Below, in pieces: positions 26,452-39,033 of a stretch of DNA of 64,000 nt. The stretch's first letter is position 1, and each line of letters starts with the position of its first letter. The DNA is from Strix aluco. Taxonomy: Eukaryota; Chordata; Aves; Strigiformes; Strigidae. Both the position numbers and the translations under genes were made by a program. The notes below the pieces were generated by a model. The model did no database searches. It was given only the letters and a program-made list of their open reading frames with translations, and was not told the DNA's origin. The stretch lies in the NCBI RefSeq assembly GCF_031877795.1, contig NC_133942.1, positions 3,906,001-3,970,000 on the forward strand, given 5' to 3'.

Positions 26452-26471
26452 ATGATAAACACCCAGGACAG
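26452..26471 (+). CDS. OAZ2: OAZ2 coding exon 1
   Basis: Encodes MINTQD plus two bases of the next serine codon; the donor is AG|gtgagg. The 5' leader lies upstream in purine-rich GC sequence and contains no ATG. Confidence 0.93.
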
Positions 26472-29400
26472 GTGAGGGGACGGCGCGGTCCCCACCTCCC
26501 CCCCCTCCCTCCCCGCACTGCCAGGCCCCCCCCGCCGCGGCCTTCCTCGCTCCTCAGACCGGTGGTGGCCGGGCCTGGGGCGCGGGCGGGCGCTGAGGCG
26601 GTGGCAGCTCTCCGCCTTTCCCGAGTGAAAATCCCCCTCGGGGCGACGCTTGTCTGGGGGAGAGACCCCCGGGCGGGTGTCCTGGGTCTCGGGAGGTGGG
26701 GAGGCATCTCGGCAGCCAGTGTCTGAGCACCCTTTTGCTAATAAGCCTTCAGCGCCGCGGAGGGCTCGCCCCCTCCCTTCCCGCAGTCCCCACGCGTCTC
26801 TAAGGAAAGGTGATTTTTCCTGGCAGGTTGGTTATCAGCAGACAGGAACTTACTCGATTTGTGGGTATTTTTCTCAGCTGGCCGTGTGTCTGTCCCTTGT
26901 TTAGAGTCCCAAAAGCGTCGTTTCCAGAGCCTCTATCGTACCGTGTAGATAAGCACCCAGAGGATCCGTCTTAAACAGCCGTGTTTCTTGGCAGCTGGAT
27001 GTATGGTAGATACTTGAGCTATTCTGTGCTCATCAGATGGTTATTTAGAAGTTGCTCCTCAAATCAGGTTCCTTAATATACGGCTTGCAACGGCTGGCAG
27101 TGTAACATCTTCTTATTACGGACTAAACACAACTGCATCTTCAGTTTGCAAAGGGGCAAAAAAGAAAAACCAAAAAAACTTCATTTCTGTAATGTCAAGG
27201 GAGCTGCATGGATCCTTCCATCTGATCTAAGTTCAATGCAAATAAAACCACTGAAAAACAAGCGAACGTGCAGCTTTTAGACCCCGAGGTGCTGGTTGTT
27301 GCCATGGCCTGAAAGCAGTGCTGGCCTGGGGCTTCAGGTGTTGGAGAACAGCTGTGATGGGTTTCAGAAGTTGCCAAGTTGTCCTTTGTGCTTCCCAGGG
27401 ACAGGGCATGGGGTTGAGATCACTGGAAGCTTAGCAAGTTAAAATTATACCCGCTGGTTGAAAACGTACGCCTGCTTCCAGCTCCTGTTTCAGGCAGGAC
27501 TTAGTCAGGAAGCTTTTGCTTGGGAGTTTCTTCAGGGAAGGGCCCTTGGTGATCTAAATGCATCTTAATCTAAACCAAGCTGCTGGAAAACAGCTTCTCA
27601 AAAGGGAAGGGAGCACAGTCCTAATTTTTAAGCTGTAAACAGGCCTCAGGGAGCAGAGTTGCAGTGGGCTGCTTTTGCGCAGATGCGTGAAGGGATCAGA
27701 CTGTTGGGTGCTTGCATGAACTTCTTCCCAGGGTGCTAACGCGCATCTGGAGGAAGCAAAACCTCTTTTAATCTGTGCCCCCCGCACGCACACACTGGTT
27801 GCTGCTGCGAAGTTTTGGGGGAGGATCGCAGTGGCGTGCAGGTCTGCGCTAGGCGAAGCGCCAGTGCCGCAGGCAGGGCTCAGCAGCTGAAGGGGTCTTG
27901 TGTTTTGACTTCTGCATGTGCCAGAGGAAGCAAAACTGGGAAATGTCTTGAACTGCTTTGCATGAAAACTACGGCCTCTTTTTTTTTTTTTTTTTTTTTT
28001 TTTTCCCCACAACTACACTTCATTATCCAGCTTCTTGATGCCTTGGCAGCAAGTTGGAGTGAGCTATCAATAGTACATTGTTGACTGTGGGGTGAGGGAG
28101 GAGGGAAGGGAATAACAAAGCTGCCAACAGCTTTCTGGGGGTGGGGAACAGCACAGCAAAGTGCTTTGTCATGCCTCTCGACATCCACTACTACTGAATA
28201 CACACTGGTCCATTGATAGCCCCAGTCATGCTGTGAGGAGGGACTGTATTAACACAAAATGCCACTGAGCATGTGTGCAAAAGAGTTTGCCCTGAAACAT
28301 CTTCAGTGCAACTGCTTAATATCTTTTCCTAGTGTGTTTAAACAGCCTTTTCTCCAAGCACTGCCTGCTGTAGGCCACGGCACACAGGAACGCTGCTGAA
28401 GAGCCCAGTCTAGCGAACCTGGAGGAGGAGGAAATATGTGAAGGAAGAATATTTGTGTTTCCTGTAGAAAGATTATTTTGGTATGAGGTGGCAAGCCAAG
28501 TTCTTTGCAAGTTCTGCCTGTGTCATAACTGCGTTTGTGAGTTATTTTTTGGCATACAGAAATGCCAAATTTCAGTAGGTTGTTTGCAGTCTGGTATATG
28601 TTCCAGCATACTGTATAGGCGGTTCAGGTGATTCTGATAGTACAGCTTGGTACTTGGTCGTTGGATACTTAAGCCTGTCTCCCTCGTGGAGGGGGATTAG
28701 AGGGGAAAAATACTGTCTCAGGAACAGCTCAAGAGAGAAGCTTTAGGACAGACAGTAAGTTGTTGATACACGGTCAGAGTCTGTCCATTAGAGCCTCGTT
28801 CCCGCTCCGTGTGCTTATTGAAAACCCTCACGCTCACCTTTATTTCGGAGGTGTTTGCACTGGTGTGTTTCATGATGGGAACACTGAGGAATGACTGTTT
28901 TCTCTGCGTTGCTTTTGCAGGCTTTGTTAGAGGAATACTGCTGCTGTGCCGTGCCTCAGCAAAGAGCTTTTGTGGTACTGATAAAGGAAGTGATGCTCCA
29001 GAAGTAAAATAATTTGCTTTCATAAACTTCCTAAAAGCTAGAGCAGATATTAAAGCCTGCTTTCAAAGTGATCCTGAAAGACCACGTGTAGGGCATCCAA
29101 ACAAACTTAGGAACTGCAAGGGAAACTTATTTTCTTGCTCTTAAAAGCAGATCCATTGGGTGAACTTGTAATTTTTAGGGTTGCAGTGAGGGACACTTGT
29201 ATGATGTTTCATTTGCATGTGAAAATGTCAACTCAGACGTTGCAGAACATGTTGAAAATATCTGAAGAACCAGCCCTTTCACTCCTCCTCGTTTTGAAAA
29301 TGTGAAACTTAAACCTCCTCCTTCTGGGTCCTGTTGATCTATTTGTAGATATTTGTCTATAGAAAATGTGTGCTCATCTGGTCATGCATTTCCAGCCATC

Positions 29401-32400
29401 TGCTATTGGCAGTCTTCCAGGCGTCCCTTATTAGCATGAGGTTGCTCAGCACTCTCTCCGGGTTCTTGGCTGCAAAGCCCCTCCTCCATTTCTAACAAAA
29501 CACTGCCAGTTTCTGATATGACTTGGGCAGAGAGTGTTTTGATGTAAATGTCCGGGCACTAAAGCCCTGATAGCTGCCTCTGACATGCTGTGGAGGAGCA
29601 GGGAAACGAGTGGCTTGGGGTTATGAGGAGCTGTAGCATCCGAAACGTGATCCCTGCTAATGTAACCTGGTGTTCTCTCTCTTTTTCTTGCAGTAGTATT
29701 TTACCTTTGAGTAACTGTCCCCAGCTGCAGTGCTGCAGGCACATTGTTCCAGGGCCTCTGTGGTGCTCCTGATGCCCCTCACCCACTGTCGAAGATCCCC
29801 GGTGGGCGAGGGGGTAGCAGGGATCCTTCTCTTTCAGCTCTGATATATAAGGTGAGAAAGATCTGACATCTAAATAATAACCTGTACCCATGTTGCAACT
29901 GTGTTCGGTTCCTCTCAGTCTGATGGGAATAAATGCAAATAACTCCAAGGTAATAAGTGGGAGGACAGTTAATTTGTCAGTGACTCTGTTGGCAGACCGC
30001 TGGGCTGCACGCAGTGCTCTCCTGCTTAAATATCACCTGCTTATTAAGAAACGAGGGACCTTTTCTCAGAGGTATGCAGCAACTAATTCACTAGCCCTGT
30101 TCCCAGCGGCCTGTTTCAGCTATTGTATGCAGAGCCAGCGTTATCAAAACATGAAACAGCTTCTTAAACGTCTTGCAAAAAGAGGAACCAGGAAGTAGAA
30201 AGGTGAAATGCAGAGAGAATGCTTGATAAGCTCCTTCCTGTGCCCTAGTCCGGAAGGTAAAGCTGTGGGGGCCTGGGAGCTGCCTGAACCACTGCACAGA
30301 GTAACTCCTGACTTCACAGAAGGGCAAGGCAGCCGTCCACCTCGCAGACCAGAACGTTTCTAGAACATGTGCATAGGGTGAGGCAAGATCAGGAAGGCTT
30401 TGTATTCGCAGACTTGCTTAGGAGCACGTGGATCTGTAGCTCTCGTTTTTTGGCCCTCTTCGTTCTACGGGACCTTTGCTTTCAGATGAGGAGACCTGGC
30501 TGTTCCTGGCTGTAGAGCAGTTGGCACTTGTACAGCTTTGTGTTGTGTTACGGTGGCACACATCTGTCTCCCTTCTGGGACAGGGGCTGCTTTTCCACGT
30601 GCCAGGGAGCAAAGTGCTATCAGATGAGGTAGCCTAAAATTTATGCTCAGCTTGCAAATTTGGCTGTTCAGACAGGGGTGTTGTCATAGGTGTTAGACTT
30701 GATTTTTAATTACCCTGTGGGAGGCACACAGACTTTATATGATGAAAAGATACAGGCCCTTTTGGGTCACAGCTACCAAAGCCTCCTCTTGAAATTCATG
30801 AGAGAGTTGCAGACCTCATGGCTGCTTTCAGAGGAGTTTTCTTTAATGGAGCCTTGGTGAATTTTTAGCACATGCCTCGCCCACCCACCTTGTGAATAAA
30901 TGTCAACCTCTGTAGACGCTTAATAATAATGTAACACCAGCTTAGTGCTATTGAGTTGAATTGTCACAGATGTTGGAGGGGTATGAAATCCAGAGAAGCA
31001 GCAGAGCACAACAGGCTTCCTGTCAGATAAAGAAGATACATAAATAGCTTCAAGAGGGCTCAGGACGAATAATGAATTCCCTCTGGGTGGGAGGGGATGA
31101 CAAATAGGGGACTCTGCAACTTAAACTCCTGCAGGCCAGCTTTGCCAAGCCTTGCATATACATGAGGCGAGGTCCAAAGGCAGAAAATGGGCTCAGCGTG
31201 GAGGAGATGCTGGTGGAAAGAATCAGTTTGGAGACTTTGAAGTGTTTGATTTCGGTATGGCCTTGAATTTGCACAGAAGCTTTTGGCAGTGGTGTGTAGG
31301 CAGGGGCTGCTGCCTGTGGGGATGTCATTTAGATAGCTGCATCCCAGAAATAAGGATGTAATTTTTCCTGGCTTTATTGCTGACAAAACCTAGCAGAATC
31401 TGTCAGAAAATCAGTCCCTTCTGCAACATAGCTCATCCCAGACCAGAGTGGGCTGTGTTGCCCAGTGGTTTAAAGTCAAACCTTGGATGGGGGTTACTGG
31501 GACTCTCTGCACCCCTCAGTCACCCCTCAATCTAGCGGTGCTGTAGTTAGGCACCAGGCTGAGCTTTCAGCCAGCAAGCTTCAGCGTGACCTGGAAAGGC
31601 ATCTGGACCCAAAAGCTTAAGTCCTTTTTCCAGCTGTATCAGCTGTTCTAGTTCAAGGGATGACCTTTCTGAACGAGCCTGCCTCCTTTGGAGCATACAG
31701 CACTCATACACAACAGCGCTATAAATTAAGCAGCTGGGCCTCCCTATAGTTGTTGGTATTTTTGTGTTAAGAGACTTAATACTCGGCCCTTCCTCGGGGG
31801 AGCTTTACTTGAGCTGGGAATGCAGTAGTGATCGGCGTCGGTGCCGCACGGCCGGGATGGGCTTTGTGTGAACGGACGTGCTCTGGCTAGCAAACTTGGC
31901 AGGAAGCTGCAGGTGTAGCACATGCCAACAGTAGGCTGCTTACATGGGTTTCTCCAGTCCTGGCTGTGGTAGATCATAACATCCTTTCTCCTTACGCTGC
32001 CAGCACGTAGGGGCCTCCCCCCGTCCTTCTCGGGACATCTGAGGAGCGTGGCTGGGTTGGAAAATCTTGTGCTCGATGAATTGTAACCAAGTGGAAGCTG
32101 GTCCTTGCAGCTTTGCTTCACTGAAATGGAGCCGAGGGCTGGAGAGCCGGTGGTTTAGGCAGCTGTGTATAAAAGATAGTCTGGTGGGGTTGTTTCTTTG
32201 CTCACGGTAGCGTGGCGGGGGGATTTTGCAGGGGTGAACTAAAACCGAACATTTGTTGCGTAAACAGGATTTTGCTTTGAGCAGCTTCCAAAGAATTCTG
32301 GGCTGCTGCTTCACAGGAACAGCTTCTCTCCCCGGCATCTTGCTGTCTCTATTTTGATGCCTAGAAATAAAATATCAGCTACCCAAGACAGGCTGTGTAA

Positions 32401-35400
32401 ATGTAATTCCCTCTGAACTGGGGGAACTGGTTCTGTTAATCCCTGCGGTTGTGCTGCCTTTGGTTCATGGACTGTCGCATTACGGGGCTTTTAAGTAGAA
32501 AAACCTTGTGAGGTTTGGAGTGCAGAGCATAACTTTTGGTGACAGAAGGGCTAAGCCAGAAGGCTCCGAAAGCTTTTCCCCTCCTATTGCAGGCTCCTGC
32601 CAGTCTTCCTGCACAAATGCATGTGTGTGCCTCCCCCTCCAATGTGTCAATCCCTGCCTGCTTTTCTCGACTTCCTCACCCTGTTTTTGTTTTCGTGAAG
32701 TATAAGAAAAGAAGCATCTGTGAGCTTCTCTTGAGAGAAGGATCTTTTCTGAAACAGAGACGCTTTCTGCACAGGAACAACAACTGTAAAAGGCTCCTAT
32801 AAAGTCACTGGTGAAGGATGTGCGTAGAATCCCCTTGGTTTTGTTTTTTTTTAAATACACCTCTGTAGCACAGAGCGCTCTCTAGGCTCAGATCTGACTC
32901 CTGCCGCGGTGGCTTTACCAGCAGCAGTCTGACTTCACTTGAAGAGCAGCTGTCAGTGGGTTTCTTGGTGCGCTTGGCTTAAAACTCGTAAAACCCAACA
33001 GCGGGCACAGCCACGAAAACTTCTTTCAAACTCATTGAATAAACTTATTTCCTACAGGATATTTATTGTGGTGAAGTGTAAACTTGTTTTTCAGCTAAGC
33101 TTTGAGGGCTTTAAACAAACGGCAGCTTCCTCTGCTGCCTCTGAAGCCAGGCAGTTCCTAATTTGCATGCGGCGTTACTTTGAGCCGGCGTTAACATATT
33201 CGATGGAGGCTTCTTTGTCACAACAAGAGGGATCTATTTTAATACATGTGGTAATAGGAATTAAAGCACTGGGACACAGGCTTGAGGAGCCTGGAAAGGT
33301 TCTCAGTGATGTTTTTGCTGAACCACTCACTGGTCTTTTTAGCAATGTTTACACCTTCATAGCTCAAAACACCTGCAAGAAAATATCTGCTTGAAAAGCA
33401 GAGATACTGAGGAGTCTTCCACCCTCTTACTGGGCACTCTTGGCTGCTGATGTGTTTGTACTGCCCATCTTTTAAATGTTTCTTCACTGCAGATCCAAAC
33501 TGGACTGAGTTTTCTTTGCTGTACTGGCTCGCTGTGTGTGTTACGGTCAGAGATGAGTATATGTCGCTACAAAGCATTTATTAAACCTTGTCTGGTGAGG
33601 TGCTGTCCTTCTGCAGCAATGTCACTTGTTCCGTTGGCAGTCCAGCTGATCAACAGATCAAAGCTCCTAATGAGCTGCTGAATTAATCGCCCTGTTAAAA
33701 TAAAATGCCTGGAGACTGGACAGTCGCTCACCTAATGCCCTGATGGAGTAAACCACCTCCCACCCCACCCGTTGGTGTTGTTTTGGGGGGGGCACATGGC
33801 TTTCCCAGGCACTCCCATGACTCGGGAACAGAGCAGACATGATTTCCAATATCTGCTTTACTTCTGCCCTTCAGAGCTCTGCAGGTCACTTTCTAAACGA
33901 GGGAGTCAGGATGCATGAGCCTGAAACCAAGCAGATGGGAACAGTTCAGCTTCCACTGCCATTGACAACGTTAACTCAGGAACCTAATGAATTTCTTCGT
34001 CGTTTCATTGGGGCTTTTTGCAGTGAAATGTGGAAATCATTACAGGGCAAGCCAACTGCCTGCAAAAATTGTCAGGAGAAGGAATGGAGTTTTAACCACG
34101 AAATTGTTTTCTAGGAACTGCTGAGCTTAATCTGAGGCGGTCTGCATGCTTGGCATTCTAGTTAGAGCAGTATTGGAGAGGGACGTGTACATTTGTGGTC
34201 TCTGGAAAAGACCTCCTTGCAATCTTCAGATCTGTGTAGCTTCTGTCTGTTGTGGAATTCTCCCTGCGCTGTGTATTTTCCTCCCTTCTACCAGGAGGCA
34301 AACCGTTTGCCATACCAGTTGGTTGTAAAAACTGGGAAAGCAATTTGTGGTCATCCCTTAAACAAAAAGACTGTGTTGGGGATTGGGGAGACGACGAAAT
34401 TGGTCAGACTGCAGCAGCAGATGCTCTACCAGCTTGTCGGTTCACGTTGCGTTCTTTGAAGGGTAGTTCATGAACCGCCCGTCAAAGATGTGGCTGGGAT
34501 CTGCGGTGGATGAATGGACTCTCACTACCCAGAAATTTAATATAATGTAAATATGCAAAACTGCATTCCCTTGAACAGGAAAACATGACTAGAAAAATCA
34601 CTCTGAGGTCTGAGCACTCACTGTGGCGTGTCCCTGAGCCAGTGAAAAGGGAAGGGGGAAAAATATAGTAAAACTATAATACCATTTGTTTTGCTTTTGC
34701 TCTCTCTAGTTATACTCCCCTGGCTGTTTTTATGTAGGACTTTACCTCTTTGTTCTTTATTTTTTGTATTGGGTTAGAATAAAAGCAAGGAATTACAGGT
34801 AGTTCAGAACAATAGCTCTTAACCACTTAAACACTTGTTTAGAGCGCTGAGACTCGAGTGTGAGCGTGCAGCTGACTGTGCATACTTTGACGAGCTGTGG
34901 TGAGTCTCGTGGTGGTGAATTTTAGTGATGGGCTGAAATTCTGGACACACACTGTCTGTAAGGGCTGCTCCTTTGTCAGGAGGGTGCTCCCATTGGAAAC
35001 ATAGTCCCTCTGCGTGCTCATTTAAGCACGATCTCTTACATTTTTGGCCTACAATCTCATGGATAGTTTTCTTTAACCCTAAAGCATGTTTCATGAGCTC
35101 TCCTCCCTCCCTTGCACAGGACGAGAAGATCACTGTTAACCAAGATGTCCCAGTGCACGAAGGGAAGCCTCATATTGTCCACTTCCAGTACAAGGTCACA
35201 GAGGTGAAGACCTCCTCCTGGGATGCAGTGCTCTCTAATCAGAGCCTCTTTGTGGAAATCCCTGATGGATTATTAGCTGATGGAAGCAAAGAAGGGTAAG
35301 TTCACGATCCCAGAGCTGTGTCCATGGCTCCCCAGGGAGCAAGACTTTGCATACATGGGTGATGCTGTGTGTGTGGGGAGAATGGGCTGTATGTGTGGCA

Positions 35401-38400
35401 GCTGTGTCTGCTCCTGGTTTGTGTGTCTGAAGTATGTGCTTGCTCCCTTGCCTTCAGAGAACTGTCTTCCTGTTAGTCTTCCATATATTTCCCCCCCCCC
35501 CCCCCCGGTGATCATTTCAGATAGGTAACTGTTTTTTTGAGTCCCTATGCTAATGCAAAATAAGCAATAAATGAGCAGAGTGATTCTTTGCATACTTTGG
35601 TATGGAAAATCTACAAGCCTTTCTCTGATTTTTTTAAAATTTTTTTCTGCTGGCCACTTGGCAAGCATGTTTTGGCAAACGTTTTCCTCTCTTTCAGGGG
35701 AGAAAAACCTCCATTATATTGATGTGCTCCTTCTCATCAGTAGGTGGATCTACTCTTGGAGCACTGCCACGCAGGCGCTGGGCTCTGCCAGAATCTCTGA
35801 TTTTTCTCTGTTGGCAGAATACGGTAGTGTTTTGTCCAGACAGCTCTGCTCTGGGAAGTTTGTGTAAACGCAGCTTCCAGAGCAGCTACTTCCTGCCAAG
35901 TGCTTTGCCAGAGATCTCCGCTGGCGGGGAGTGCTGTAGCGTAGATGTGGCTTTACTGGATTCCTCTGCAGAGCTCTCTGAAGTCCTCCTAAATCTCCAA
36001 GTAGGCTTCATCCATGACACAAGCTAATTAAGAAAAAAACCTCATTAGGCACCTTCAGTAAGTGCCAGTATTCTTGCTGTCTCACACTCTGAGTCCAGAT
36101 AAGTGCGTGTGTAATTTCTTCAGTTGGCCCGTAAATCTTTTAGCTGTCCAAGTGCCTGCTCTCTTGGGAGTGGGTTCCTCTGGGAGAGTATTTATAACGC
36201 CTGTGTCATTGTGACTTAAAAGTGCAATTTTGTCAGATTATTTTTAGCTAGGTAAAACAGCCTAGTAGAGGCTATAATTAAAATAGTTCATTACCATATT
36301 AACAAAACCCTTGCAAATTTAATCTCCCTCACTGCACTCTGGTCTCACTGACTGTTGAATTAGATGCTGGCTGAAGCCCTGTTTGTCACTGCTCTAGCAG
36401 CCTGCGTTGTAAATGGTTATGAGGCCAGCAGTGGCTCCGCCGTGCAGATCCCCGGGGCTCAGAGAGGGGTTAATGCAGCCCTGCTTCCATCAGGAGGTGG
36501 CAGAAATAATTTAGTCGGAAAGGCAGGAAGCGTGGGCTCGGGGTGCATCAGCTGTGCCATCCAGCTGATGTGTTCAGGAAACAGCTTTGCCTGTGCGCTT
36601 GCTCCTTCAGTGGTGTTTTTCTCTTCTCTTCTACCTGGCGTGAGCTCTTTCCTTTTTTTCTTCCCCTTCCCATAAAGTGCAAAACTTACAGACCCCCCCG
36701 TGTACGTTGCCTGCAGAGGGGATGTAGCCAGATGGGTGGGTGCTGGGGCTGGGTGTTCGTGCACACCCGCACACGGGGGCCGAGGACAGTGCCTTGGTGT
36801 GAGCACAGCTCTTCCTCTGCAGGGCTGGATAGCGAGGCAGGAAGCCCATTGTTTCAGCACCCATTGTTCGCTGGAAGGGGTCTGTAAACAAGTAATCCTT
36901 CTGCCTGAAAACATCCAAACAATTGATAATGCTCAGAGGCTTCCTCAGGACAGGACTTCCTATAGCTGATGTTCTTTTTGTCTTCCTCCTCCTTGGCAGG
37001 TTATCAGCACTGTTGGAGTTTGCTGAAGAAAAAATGAAAGTAAACTACGTCTTTATTTGCTTCAGAAAAAGCAGAGAAGATAGAGGTGAGAACTGACCCC
37101 CGCTGTCAGGTTTGCTCCCTAGATCTAAGACAGTGCTGCTGAACAAAAATCTGGTAAACCCAAGGCAAGGCTCGGCAGGACGCTTCCTATTGCAGTAATT
37201 GTTACACGCATAATTCTCATGGTGCTCTTACAAATTAGAAATAGTTTCTTGTGGAGGAAATAAGCCCTTTCTTGAGACTAAGGGAGAGGGAGTATTTTGG
37301 TTTCTCCAGCAGATATGCTTTGCTGTCCTGCTGTTAAATTATTACCGGTACTCTCAAGCAGAAAGCTGCTTCTGGATTACTTGGAGTATTTTCTTGTCTA
37401 GAAATTGGTTAATACTTCCCCTTTGGTAAGGAGTGAAGGTCTCCATTTGGCACCAGGCTTCTGTCACTTGGAAAGAGAAACCAGGGAGTAGTTGTTACAT
37501 GGGAAATGAACACTTGTAGCTTGTTGCCCTGATGCTCATCTGCTTTTTAAAGATCTCCTGGCACTGTTGCCCTTCCTAGACTTACAGGTAATCCTGACCC
37601 TGGCTATAGATGCTTATGGCTTAAGGGGGCTGCATTAGGGTCTAAAGATAGACGTGCTGGATGAGTGGTTACAGCACGGAAGTTTGAGATTTGTGGTGAG
37701 GTACCGAGCTATGGATGTGTCACTTTAAATCTTACTAGACGCAGGCCATGGCAGGAGTAATTCAAACCTTAATTCTAATTTTACTCTGCTGCTTCACAAG
37801 CTGCACTGTCTTCTCTGAAACGAAGCACGTTATTAGAGCTAAGCTGTGCTGAGCCCAGGAAGATGTCATTCCATGTTAGGATGCCAAGAATAATTTTCAG
37901 ATTAAGTTCTTGCTATAATGTCACCACTACCACAGGTTTGCATAGGTGACCTCTGCGGTGGCTGGTTATGGGAGACATCTCATACTGGGTTTTGTTTTTA
38001 AAAAACGGGCTATGCATTGCTCTTGGGCCTGGCTTATTTGTTTGAGTTCTGGAGCGCTCCAGATCCTGGGTCCTTGTCTACGCAGTTGAAACACAGTGCT
38101 GTCTTGAAAATACCCAGGAGCTCCCCTGCACGACCCTTCCGTGGCTTGAAGTTGGTTGTCAGCGGGTGCTGTAGAGACGAGATGCTGCACCAGCGTTAAC
38201 TCGTGGGCCACAGGGAAGCGATGGCTTTGGTAACAGGCGAGCAGGCACCCAGTCACTGCATCGTATAACCTTGTCTGACTGAGACAAGGTGTGGGGGCGC
38301 TTCTGGCCTGACCCTGCTCTGAATTGCTGTGCATAACCCGTGGTGCCTTTCCTGGGGGGCGGCACCAAGCTGTGCTGAGCTGGCTCGAGTTTCCGCCGAG

Positions 38401-39033
38401 CTCCAGGTCCTCCTCATGGAGACAGCAAATGTCTACCTAGACCCTGAGTAAGTAAATTCCTGTTAGGTGCTGCCTGACTCATTTTCAGGGCTCAAAGGGT
38501 GCTGGGACCCACCAAAGTACAGAATAAAAACTTTGAGGGGCTGCGGGATGGCTGTGTGCATCCTGGGAAAGCGGGTCAGTGCGGCTGGTGCCAGTAGGTG
38601 ACCAACCATGGCTGTTACTCGGAGGGGATGGAAGAGACGTTGCAGGATAAACATGGACAAACCTGCTCTGCTGCACAACTAAAATCCCCTTCGTGCTTAG
38701 GAGCAGCCGTGATGAATGCAGGAAGAGACAAAAGCTCCTATTCCAGAGGGCTGTCACGTTCAAATGGTTTCTTTCTGTGCAGGAAGCTCTGGATGCACTC
38801 GCAGAGGGTGTTCAGTGCACTTTGATATTTGTGGCTTCTAGGGTGGTGCAGGTAAAGAGGGTTATTGCTGGTGGTAACGGATTTCCTTCTCTTTGGTAGC
38901 TCCACTCCTGAAGACATTCAGCTTCTTGGGCTTTGAAATCGTGAGGCCTGGTCACCCCTCTGTCCCGTCGCGGCCAGACGTGATGTTCATGGTGTACCCC
39001 CTGGATCAGAACTCTTCCTCTGATGAAGAATAG
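26452..39033 (+). CDS. OAZ2: Ornithine decarboxylase antizyme 2 (five coding exons, +1 frameshift)
   Basis: Antizyme binds ornithine decarboxylase monomers, blocks the enzyme, can send it to the proteasome without ubiquitin, and restrains polyamine uptake. Coding exons are 26452-26471, 29694-29851, 35120-35295, 37000-37085 and 38900-39033, all with GT-AG introns and matching phases. Frame 1 gives 32 residues ([15 protein letters not shown]... ending LWCS) then UGA at 29770-29772. A +1 shift continues [12 protein letters not shown] through to the C-terminal ODC-binding domain ([69 protein letters not shown]) and a TAG stop. The total is 190 residues; human OAZ2, from memory, has 189, the extra residue lying in the serine run before the acidic C-terminus. 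MINTQDS and [11 protein letters not shown] point to OAZ2 rather than OAZ1 or OAZ3. The ATG has A at -3. No lesion is seen. Confidence 0.97.
26472..29693 (+). other. OAZ2: OAZ2 intron 1
   Basis: A 3.2-kb GT-AG intron. Its first ~300 bp are still CpG island. It holds a T26 run at 27,979-28,004. No internal gene is seen. Confidence 0.85.
27979..28004. repeat. Poly(T) run, 26 bases
   Basis: A mononucleotide tract in OAZ2 intron 1. No retrogene is recognisable next to it on the opposite strand. Confidence 0.9.
29694..29851 (+). CDS. OAZ2: OAZ2 coding exon 2 with frameshift site
   Basis: The acceptor is ttcttgcag. It encodes the rest of frame 1 up to TCC at 29767-29769 and the TGA at 29770-29772, then 27 codons in the +1 frame from GAT at 29771. 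It ends TATAAG|gtgaga. The whole recoding signal is in this one exon. Confidence 0.96.
29767..29773 (+). promoter_or_regulatory. OAZ2: Programmed +1 frameshift site (UCC-UGA-U)
   Basis: The ribosome pauses with UCC in the P site and the UGA stop in the A site, and moves on by one base to read GAU. High polyamine levels favour the shift, closing a negative feedback loop. The preceding GGG-CCT-CTG-TGG-TGC codons match the conserved antizyme 5' stimulator. The mechanism is established for vertebrate antizymes; the sequence here is canonical. Confidence 0.96.
29775..29825 (+). promoter_or_regulatory. OAZ2: Frameshift-stimulating RNA pseudoknot
   Basis: Stem 1 pairs 29775-29786 (CCCCTCACCCAC) with 29802-29813 (GTGGGCGAGGGG): 11 pairs with one internal A-C mismatch. 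Stem 2 pairs loop bases GATCCC (29794-29799) with GGGATC (29820-29825). The structure starts two bases after the stop codon, as in other vertebrate antizymes. Read by eye; no folding was run. Confidence 0.88.
29852..35119 (+). other. OAZ2: OAZ2 intron 2
   Basis: A 5.3-kb intron, the largest in the gene. No reading frame with family resemblance and no recognisable repeat are seen. Confidence 0.85.
35120..35295 (+). CDS. OAZ2: OAZ2 coding exon 3
   Basis: Acceptor ttgcacag, donor GG|gtaag. Encodes [12 protein letters not shown] through [15 protein letters not shown], the start of the conserved antizyme core. It ends after two bases of a glycine codon. Confidence 0.96.
35296..36999 (+). other. 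OAZ2: OAZ2 intron 3
   Basis: A 1.7-kb GT-AG intron with a C16 run at 35,491-35,506 and no gene content. Confidence 0.85.
37000..37085 (+). CDS. OAZ2: OAZ2 coding exon 4
   Basis: Acceptor cttggcag, donor G|gtgag. Encodes [18 protein letters not shown] and [10 protein letters not shown], core strands and helix of the antizyme fold. Human, from memory, has LLALL where this has LSALL. Confidence 0.96.
37086..38899 (+). other. OAZ2: OAZ2 intron 4
   Basis: A 1.8-kb GT-AG intron with no gene or clear repeat seen. Confidence 0.85.
38900..39033 (+). CDS. OAZ2: OAZ2 coding exon 5 and stop
   Basis: Acceptor tttggtag. Encodes [20 protein letters not shown], then the C-terminal part ending in an acidic tail (SSSDEE) and TAG at 39031-39033. 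Confidence 0.96.

Larger units (their letters stand above)
25930..26800 (+). promoter_or_regulatory. OAZ2: OAZ2 CpG-island promoter
   Basis: A sharp rise in CpG density and GC content covers the first OAZ2 exon and about 500 bp upstream. No TATA box is seen. Sp1-type GGGGCGGGG runs (near 26,315-26,330), a CRE and an NRF1-like site lie upstream of the presumed start region. No ATG occurs in the ~280 bp before the initiator at 26,452, so the leader carries no upstream ATG. The exact transcription start cannot be read from sequence; about 26.3-26.4 kb is likely. Confidence 0.8.

Noticed and set aside
27979-28080. Poly(T) run read as the tail of a retrogene on the - strand
   Set aside because: The sequence next to the tract has no recognisable coding homology, no poly(A) signal at the right place and no clear target-site duplication.
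29694-29772. In-frame TGA in OAZ2 as a pseudogene lesion
   Set aside because: It is the conserved recoding stop of antizymes; the +1 frame continues into intact exons.
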